Of a DNA stretch of 27,840 nucleotides, positions 22,270 to 27,840 are shown one piece after another. The notes beneath the pieces were generated by a model. It saw only the letters and a list, made by a program, of their open reading frames with translations, made no database searches and was not told the DNA's origin. The position numbers and the translations under genes were made by a program. This DNA is from SZUA-430 sp034440175 (GTDB taxonomy: Bacteria; Pseudomonadota; Alphaproteobacteria; Micropepsales; Micropepsaceae). The stretch spans positions 1-27,840 of the forward strand of contig JAWXBO010000122.1 of the NCBI GenBank assembly GCA_034440175.1, written 5' to 3'. Position 1 is the first letter of the stretch, and every line of letters starts with the position of its first letter.

Positions 22270-24506
22270 AACAAAGCAGGCCTCAAATTCGTACGCTTGA
22301 TCGTAACACGCACGCCGTTTTCAGCGCCCGATGGCAAGCGAAACTGCACTAGGCCTTTTGCATCGACAACCGCCGTCACCCACGGCCCGGAGTCCAGCCG
22401 CGCTTCCCACTGCTCGCGAGCAGCCGAAGGCGAAACACGCCACGTCATTTCACCCGCGCCAAAACCCAGCGCATTGAAACTGGCCGCATTGTGCCCTGTG
22501 TTCAAACCGCTTATCACCCAGCGAGAGTCAACCAGACGAGGGGCCTGCAATCCGGTGTTGAGATTTTCACTCAAGGCCAGGATTGGCGTTTTGACGGCGG
22601 AATCCAGTGCAACGTACAAAACGTCTCCGTTCAAACGCGAGCCGAGAACGCCGGCAGACCTGTCATAGTCCACGTCAAGCTTGTCCGCCGCATCGAACCG
22701 CAGCGTGTTCAAGGCGCCTCTGTTTTCGACACGCCAGGCTTGCGGCGCCGTTTCAACGAGTTTCACACTGTAGAATCCTTGCCCGATTGCCGCAAAATGC
22801 GAGGCGGTAATCGGCGCAATCTCTTGGACCGAGACATAATCCAAAACCTCTTTCAGCGCTGTCAGGCTCGCCTGCTTTTCACCCGAATACATGTGATAGT
22901 AGACGTTAATGGGTTTCACCCGGATGGGCCGCTCAGTGTTGGCGAGAGACGTTTTCAAAAACCGGAAGCCGAAGAAGCGGCTTTTCCACAAATCGGTGTA
23001 AACATTCTCATTGGCGTGGCTGGCACTGACTTGCATGTGCTTGCCGGCACGTTTGCCAACCGGGGACACTGCAGAATAGGACGGAGCCACACCATCAAAG
23101 CGCGTGTCGCGCGCATTCAGGTTCAGCAGGCCCGATTTCATGACCGCGTCAATTGTCTCTTCAGAAGGAGACGTATCGCCCGACCATTGCAGCAGGCGCA
23201 CGCGCTTACCCGGTGGGCAAAATGAATTGATATAGGCGGTCGATGCTTCGATTTCACGTTTCAGCGTGAATGGAATGTCACCATACGCGCGCGGCGCATC
23301 ATACTCAGCCTTAAGCTTTACGGTCTCCCGCTTTGACAGAGGCAAAATTCCGGGCACAATACGAACTCGTGAGTATTTTTTTACATAGGTCAGTTCGTGT
23401 GCTGCACGATACCCTAGACCAAAAAACGCCCACTCAAAGGGGTGGGTATAGGTGTGTGTTGCGGGCTCGACGTTGGGCAATGCGAAGAGACCGCGCGCGA
23501 TCTGCTGGCTTTTCAAAGTACCGGCCCATACAGGATCAATGTCGGCCGCGATCGGCGCGACCGTGACGGGCAGGGCAGGATAGGTTTTTGCCACTTCGCG
23601 CAGGATGACTTCGGCGGCGTAGACCCCGCGCCCGGCATACTTGTCGGCAGTCGAAACGCTGCCCCAACCGTCGCCGTCGATGTGGCTGTAGAATATGCGG
23701 CGCCCGGCAATCGTCGTCGTGTCAGCTATGGGCGTTCCATGGGTGCGAAAGGCCTTTGCAAAAAACGCAAATGGATTCAAATACCATTGCTGGGAACCGC
23801 CATTTTTGTCTTCGTAGTGGGTATACCCTGCCGCGACATACCCGCCCTGCGGCGTCAGCATGACGGCATGCAAGCGCGCGGCCTCGTCGCCGGGCCGGTC
23901 AAACGCCAGCAACGTTTGCGCCAGCGCCGACACGGGCGCAACGGTCTCGGTCGCGGGCGGCGGCAGAGGCAATTTCCGTTCGAACTCAACCAAAGAGGAA
24001 ACTTTGACCGCGACCTTTAGATTGTACGTATACGGAGAGTAGCCTCCACCCGTGCGAACACCGGCGAGTTCAAGCAGCCGGTTCTGATCCTCCAGCGAGA
24101 TAGCTTTGCCCCGGTCGTCATGTCCGCTGGGAATGATTCCGACAAACACAACCGGAACCCCTTGCCGCACTGCCTCGCGGACCAGGTCCGTGAGGCGCTG
24201 CAGCGGCAACCCGCGTCCGTCATTGAGCCAGATCAGCAGGCCCCTGACGTCGCTTCTCTTCCCCAGCGACGGAACACCAAGGCGCAGGTTGTGATATTCA
24301 AGTTTCAATCCAAGATGGTTGAGTGGCATTTCGGCAAGGTTGTAAAGATAAGTGGTATCAGCGGCCGCGTTGCGGGGACTGTCGTGCAGCCCCAAAACAA
24401 CACGCGGCACCTCGCCGGCGGCAGAAACGCCGGACCCCAACAACACTAAAACCAATAATGCGCAGCGAAGGTCCAAGTCTGCCACCCATGCAATCCGGTG
24501 GATCAT
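22266..24506 (-). CDS. pelA: PelA-like periplasmic polysaccharide deacetylase lacking the hydrolase domain
   Basis: With the ATG at 24506 this is 746 residues (748 from a GTG at 24512; neither has a good Shine-Dalgarno). A signal sequence (about 14-32) is followed by a Rossmann-like domain (VPRVVLGLHDSP onward) and a CE18-type deacetylase domain. Numbered from the GTG, the metal and catalytic residues are D279 and D281 (FYSHIDGDGWG) and H353 and H357 (ATHTYTHPF), matching D528/D530 and H600/H604 of Pseudomonas PelA. A C-terminal beta region ends the protein. The Pseudomonas protein is about 948 residues and begins with a GH166 endo-galactosaminidase domain, which is missing here. The enzyme should partly deacetylate Pel to give its positive charge, acting with the PelB TPR scaffold. 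It is the first pel gene, about 45 bp after the receiver gene. Confidence 0.92.
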   Translation of the reverse strand: MIHRIAWVADLDLRCALLVLVLLGSGVSAAGEVPRVVLGLHDSPRNAAADTTYLYNLAEMPLNHLGLKLEYHNLRLGVPSLGKRSDVRGLLIWLNDGRGLPLQRLTDLVREAVRQGVPVVFVGIIPSGHDDRGKAISLEDQNRLLELAGVRTGGGYSPYTYNLKVAVKVSSLVEFERKLPLPPPATETVAPVSALAQTLLAFDRPGDEAARLHAVMLTPQGGYVAAGYTHYEDKNGGSQQWYLNPFAFFAKAFRTHGTPIADTTTIAGRRIFYSHIDGDGWGSVSTADKYAGRGVYAAEVILREVAKTYPALPVTVAPIAADIDPVWAGTLKSQQIARGLFALPNVEPATHTYTHPFEWAFFGLGYRAAHELTYVKKYSRVRIVPGILPLSKRETVKLKAEYDAPRAYGDIPFTLKREIEASTAYINSFCPPGKRVRLLQWSGDTSPSEETIDAVMKSGLLNLNARDTRFDGVAPSYSAVSPVGKRAGKHMQVSASHANENVYTDLWKSRFFGFRFLKTSLANTERPIRVKPINVYYHMYSGEKQASLTALKEVLDYVSVQEIAPITASHFAAIGQGFYSVKLVETAPQAWRVENRGALNTLRFDAADKLDVDYDRSAGVLGSRLNGDVLYVALDSAVKTPILALSENLNTGLQAPRLVDSRWVISGLNTGHNAASFNALGFGAGEMTWRVSPSAAREQWEARLDSGPWVTAVVDAKGLVQFRLPSGAENGVRVTIKRTNLRPALL

Positions 24507-24542
24507 GACCACACAGATTTGATGGGGTGTTAACCGCTTGAA

Positions 24543-24562
24543 GCCTTAGAAGTTATTAAGGC
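24543..24562 (-). other. Short hairpin at the receiver stop codon, upstream of pelA
   Basis: On the minus strand GCCTTA (24562-24557) pairs with TAAGGC (24548-24543) around an 8-nt loop. The stem includes the receiver stop codon. There is no T run, so it is not a strong terminator. It could be a processing or partial attenuation site between the phosphorelay and pel genes. Confidence 0.35.
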
Positions 24563-24924
24563 GCGACAAATTTTGCTACTGCATCGCAAAATGCCTTGAT
24601 GTTGACCGGCTTGGTGATCAATCCCGCAAAGCCAAGAGCTTTCAACGAAGCTTCATCGCCAGCCGTGGCGGAATTGGTCACCGCCAGCACAGGAATTCGC
24701 GCCGTTTCCGGCGCTGACTTGATGAGTTTGAGCACCTCCTGGCCTGAGATATCCGGCAAAACCAGATCCAGAATAACCAGCGACGGCTGCTCGCGCCTGG
24801 CAATATCCGCCGCAAGCAACCCCCGTTGCGTTTCCAGCAATTCCGCTCCTAGCGGTTTCAGAGCGCTGCGGTACATTTCTCGCACCAGTGCATTGTCTTC
24901 AACGATGAGGATGCGTTTTTTCAT
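24556..24924 (-). CDS. Single-domain response regulator (DivK/CheY-like)
   Basis: The 122-residue protein is a lone receiver domain with no output domain. The acidic pair is E9/D10 (IVEDN), the phosphoacceptor D53 (VILDLVLPD), the switch Thr T83 (AVTNSA) and the conserved K105 (ITKP). All key residues are present, so phosphorylation is expected. Size and style resemble DivK, which acts by binding other kinases. It overlaps the HPt gene by 4 bp (ATGA) and precedes pelA by about 45 bp, so its target is probably linked to Pel production. Its partners could be the neighbouring HPt and kinase. Confidence 0.93.
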   Translation of the reverse strand: MKKRILIVEDNALVREMYRSALKPLGAELLETQRGLLAADIARREQPSLVILDLVLPDISGQEVLKLIKSAPETARIPVLAVTNSATAGDEASLKALGFAGLITKPVNIKAFCDAVAKFVAP

Positions 24925-25277
24925 ACAAGTCCAAAATGGTTTCGCAAGAGCGACGCGCTGCGTTGGGCAATCGGAATACTGGTTTGAAGCGTCTGCAGGG
25001 CACCGTCTTGATCGCCATGCAGGCTGCAGACTTCAACTCGCTGCGCCAGATCGGCGAGGTCCATAAAATCGAGCGATCCGGCATTGGCTCCCAAATGGTG
25101 CGCGGCCCGTCTTGCAGTCGCCAGATCACCTTCACGCAAGGCCGCAATGATTGCCTCTATCACGCTGTCCAATTCGGCAAGGTATATTTCTGCCATCCGT
25201 TGCACCGTGTCTCGCCCCAATAAAACCTCTCTCTGGCCTATAGCATTTGTCCAGCGAGCAGGCAGCGGCCCGCTCAT
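24921..25277 (-). CDS. Histidine phosphotransfer (HPt) protein
   Basis: The 118-residue all-helical protein contains the HPt motif RRAAHHLGANAGSLDF (56-71). H60 is the likely phosphoacceptor, in the position of the AHxLKG consensus; the usual Lys-Gly after the His is Gly-Ala. The following helix LADLAQRVE matches the family's second core helix. HPt proteins shuttle phosphate between receivers. The gene sits between the kinase and the receiver with 4-bp overlaps on both sides. The kinase has no receiver domain of its own, so the direction of transfer is not obvious. Confidence 0.87.
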   Translation of the reverse strand: MSGPLPARWTNAIGQREVLLGRDTVQRMAEIYLAELDSVIEAIIAALREGDLATARRAAHHLGANAGSLDFMDLADLAQRVEVCSLHGDQDGALQTLQTSIPIAQRSASLLRNHFGLV

Positions 25278-27754
25278 GCGCTCGCGATCGGCAATGTGAA
25301 GTAAACACTGGTGCCAACGCCAACTTCGCTCTCGAGCACCAGTTTACCTCCATGCATTTCAATCAGCGCATTCGATACGGCAAGACCCAATCCGGTGCCG
25401 CCGCGCTTGTTGCTGTTGGCGGCTTTTTCAAGCCGTTCGAAAGGTTTGACCACGCGCGACAAATTGGATTCGGCGATACCAATTCCAGTGTCGTGAATCC
25501 AAACTGATACAAAGTCCCCATCAATGCGCGTCTCAACGGTGATAAACCCGCTCGGCGCATTGAACTTGATGGCGTTGGACAACAGGTTCGAAAGCACGTC
25601 CCTGACGGCACAGCTGTCTGCGCGCACCTGAGGTGTAGCGGCCACGTTCAACCGCAGCGAAAGTTGAGACTCCTGCGCCTTTGGCTCAATCGACTTGACT
25701 ACCTCATTAACGAGCAGCCCAATATCAACAGACTCCAACTCCAGCGAAAGCCCGCCTGACTCGATGCGTGCCATGTTCAGCACTTCATCGATGAGATGCA
25801 GCAAATGCTGGCCGCTACGATGGATGTCGGTTGCATACTCGACATAGCGTCCCGGCATCGGCCCCAGCATTTCGTTCAACATCACATCAGAGAAACCAAT
25901 GATCGCGTTCAGCGGCGTGCGCAATTCGTGGCTCATATTGGCCAGGAATTCCGATTTCGACCGGCTGCCTTCTTCGGCGCGGGTTTTCTCGCCCTCCAGC
26001 GTTGTTGCGATCTCTCCCAGTTTCAAGGTTTGCGCCTCAAGCAAATTGCGCGACGACTGCAGCTCATCTTTCTGTTGCTTCAAAGCCGTGATGTCGGTCG
26101 CCACCATGATCTTGGCGCCGTCCAGAACCCGCCGCTCGCTGACCAGGAGCCAGCGATTGCCGGCCTGTTGCAGGTCAATCGTGCTGGTCGCGCCCCGCGA
26201 GTCGAGGAGGTCCGGGCTTTGTCCGGCAGCAGATTGATCGGCCGATACCGCTCTGGACATCAGAGTTGCGCGTGCGGCGCCTACTTTGGCATCTGCGAGT
26301 CCATAGAATTCCAGAAAACGCTTATTGCAGAGCAGCAGCTTGTTGTCTCTGTCCCAAAGTACAAAGGCCTCAGCCGCATGCTCGAAAGCCGCCTGCAGCA
26401 CGCGTTCGGCCGTCGAGACGCGCGCATCAGCGCTCTTTTGGTCCGAGACATCGATGACAATCCCCGACAGCCTCGCGCTGTCTGAGCGGATCGTCCGGTA
26501 CGCCTGACCTTTCGCCCGGATCCACACCCAGTGACCATCCGCATGTTGCGCGCGGAAGGACTCGTCGTAGCTCTGCGCGCCGCTTCTGGCTGCCGCTTCA
26601 ATCGATGACATGATCGCACGGTCATCAGGATGAACCAAACTGTCGACTTCAGACAGCTCCATGATACGCGGCTGCTTGCCTCTGCCCAGCAGGGCGTTCA
26701 TGGCCCCCGACCAATACATGCGCCTTTGGCTTAAATCCCAATCCCAGATGCCGCATTTAGCGCCGCTGACGGCAAACTCGAACCGCTCCTCAGTTCGGCG
26801 CAACGCCGAGTCAGAGCGCGATGTCTGCTCAATTTGATTGAGCAATGCCCAGGCCAATGCGGCGCCCAGAAGGCTTGGACCAAACACCATGATAGAATAA
26901 AGCGGCATAGAGTCGTACCAGCTTGACAGCGCATCCGACGCGCGGGCCACAGACACCAGACGCAAATCATATCCGGGGATTAGCCGGGCAGCTGCCAGAA
27001 AATTAGAGCCGTCGCCGGATATGTAGCGCAATGTGGGGTTCGTGCTGATACTGGCCGGCAGGGAGCTGATCGACACGCTCAGCAACGTCGGGTCGACCGC
27101 CGTCCCCGCAATTGTACGTGAGTGTCCGTCCGTGATGACCAGGCTGCCTCTGCGGCTGCCCTGAAGATTTTCCAGCATGCGGGTCAAATAGGCCGGATCG
27201 ATCAGCGCGACATACAGCTGTTGCGGCAACGTTTGCCCCCGAATCGCCAGCGCCAGCGGGCTCTTGCCGAATTCATTGTCGGTGAATTTTCCAGCGATGA
27301 AGCGCGTGCCCTCCTGCGCGGCCATAAGGCGCTGCAGCAGAGCGGTGTCTTTAAGTTGACGCGGCTCCCCTGGAACACCGTTGCGATCCCAGTACACATT
27401 ACCATTCAAATCGGTAGCGATGACGTTGATGATCGCCGGGTCCGCGCTGATGGCCATTGTGCCCGGCGCTGCCGCGATCACCCGCACAAGTGTTTCTTGT
27501 GCCCGGTCCAGCGCACTGCCCACAACAACGCCGGAAACCGCCACGAACACTTTGGCCTCGCGCTCTATCTGCTCCAGGGCCAGTGCATGGTCCTTACGGA
27601 TCTGAATGGCGGCAGCCGCAGCAACGGACAGCACCGTCGCCAGCGTTCCCAGCACGATCCAAAACGTCGTTCTGTTTCTTGAACCCAGTCTGACCCGCGC
27701 GTCGAACACTGTTTTCTTCGACACACGGGCGACTGTCTGAGTGGCAACGGCCAT
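25274..27754 (-). CDS. Membrane PAS-domain sensor histidine kinase (PleC/DivJ-like core)
   Basis: This is an 826-residue kinase. The first membrane segment is about 31-50, then comes a periplasmic sensor region of about 230 residues (Cache/PDC-like, with GNVYWDRNGVPG) and the second segment at about 285-306. Two PAS domains follow (about 320-440 and 447-560; the first has the PAS-PAC HWVWIRAKG element), then a coiled linker, HisKA with H609 in MSHELRTPLNAIIGFSDVM, and HATPase with N727, DTGIGI (755-760) and GGTGLG (785-790). The HisKA helix with GRYVEYATDIHRSGQHLLHLIDEVLNMARIE closely resembles PleC/DivJ kinases. No receiver domain is attached. The ATG at 27754 has no strong Shine-Dalgarno. 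It heads the HPt-receiver-pel operon and so probably links an outside signal to Pel output. Confidence 0.94.
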   Translation of the reverse strand: MAVATQTVARVSKKTVFDARVRLGSRNRTTFWIVLGTLATVLSVAAAAAIQIRKDHALALEQIEREAKVFVAVSGVVVGSALDRAQETLVRVIAAAPGTMAISADPAIINVIATDLNGNVYWDRNGVPGEPRQLKDTALLQRLMAAQEGTRFIAGKFTDNEFGKSPLALAIRGQTLPQQLYVALIDPAYLTRMLENLQGSRRGSLVITDGHSRTIAGTAVDPTLLSVSISSLPASISTNPTLRYISGDGSNFLAAARLIPGYDLRLVSVARASDALSSWYDSMPLYSIMVFGPSLLGAALAWALLNQIEQTSRSDSALRRTEERFEFAVSGAKCGIWDWDLSQRRMYWSGAMNALLGRGKQPRIMELSEVDSLVHPDDRAIMSSIEAAARSGAQSYDESFRAQHADGHWVWIRAKGQAYRTIRSDSARLSGIVIDVSDQKSADARVSTAERVLQAAFEHAAEAFVLWDRDNKLLLCNKRFLEFYGLADAKVGAARATLMSRAVSADQSAAGQSPDLLDSRGATSTIDLQQAGNRWLLVSERRVLDGAKIMVATDITALKQQKDELQSSRNLLEAQTLKLGEIATTLEGEKTRAEEGSRSKSEFLANMSHELRTPLNAIIGFSDVMLNEMLGPMPGRYVEYATDIHRSGQHLLHLIDEVLNMARIESGGLSLELESVDIGLLVNEVVKSIEPKAQESQLSLRLNVAATPQVRADSCAVRDVLSNLLSNAIKFNAPSGFITVETRIDGDFVSVWIHDTGIGIAESNLSRVVKPFERLEKAANSNKRGGTGLGLAVSNALIEMHGGKLVLESEVGVGTSVYFTLPIASA

Positions 27755-27840
27755 AGTTTTTTAACGCCCAGACTCGAATCACATCCCCGGGCGATTATGT
27801 CGTGCGTCGAGGGCTTGTCACCCCCTCTGGCTGCATTCTA

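Noticed and set aside
24543..24562. Terminator between the receiver gene and pelA
   Set aside because: The 6-bp stem lacks a following T run, so it should not stop transcription efficiently.

Overview
The window looks like chromosomal DNA from a high-GC alphaproteobacterium. The grounds are dense operons with 4-bp start/stop overlaps, a PleC/DivJ-style histidine kinase beside a DivK-like single receiver, and the gene families present. The genus cannot be fixed from the sequence. I saw no rRNA, tRNA, insertion sequence, phage gene or CRISPR array.

Left part (226-9033), polyamine and sulfur metabolism. It holds a TauE/SafE-type exporter, then divergent speE (-) and speD (+). A strong terminator follows speD. 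Next comes a tight + strand trio: two phytoene-dehydrogenase-like flavoproteins and a GcvT-fold protein. Converging on it with overlapping stop codons is mtnB-mtnD-mtnC (-), part of the methionine salvage route for methylthioadenosine, the by-product of spermidine synthesis. The first flavoprotein has a damaged FAD signature while its partner's is intact.

Middle (9092-12393). It holds an orphan PotD/PotF-like binding protein and, upstream of it on the same strand, a small membrane-anchored protein made of AAPVDG repeats. A terminator hairpin lies between them. Divergent from these is a full-length glutamine-synthetase-family protein resembling PuuA. Nearly all of its catalytic residues are replaced, so it is probably a pseudoenzyme or a re-purposed enzyme.

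Right part (12398-27754), one long minus-strand unit. A sensor kinase, an HPt protein and a receiver are followed by a variant pel exopolysaccharide cluster in the order pelA, pelB (TPR part), pelB-like barrel, pelD, pelE, pelF, pelG. It differs from the Pseudomonas cluster in three ways: PelA lacks the N-terminal glycoside hydrolase domain, PelB is split into two genes with separate N-terminal export or anchor signals, and no pelC is seen. PelD keeps its c-di-GMP I-site. The kinase, HPt and receiver genes overlap by 4 bp and the receiver stops about 45 bp before pelA, so the phosphorelay is probably co-transcribed with Pel production.

The best candidates for something undescribed are (1) the FAD/FAD/GcvT trio plus pseudo-glutamine-synthetase in a polyamine locus, where degenerate paralogues sit beside intact ones, and (2) the phosphorelay-linked, hydrolase-free, split-PelB Pel machine.
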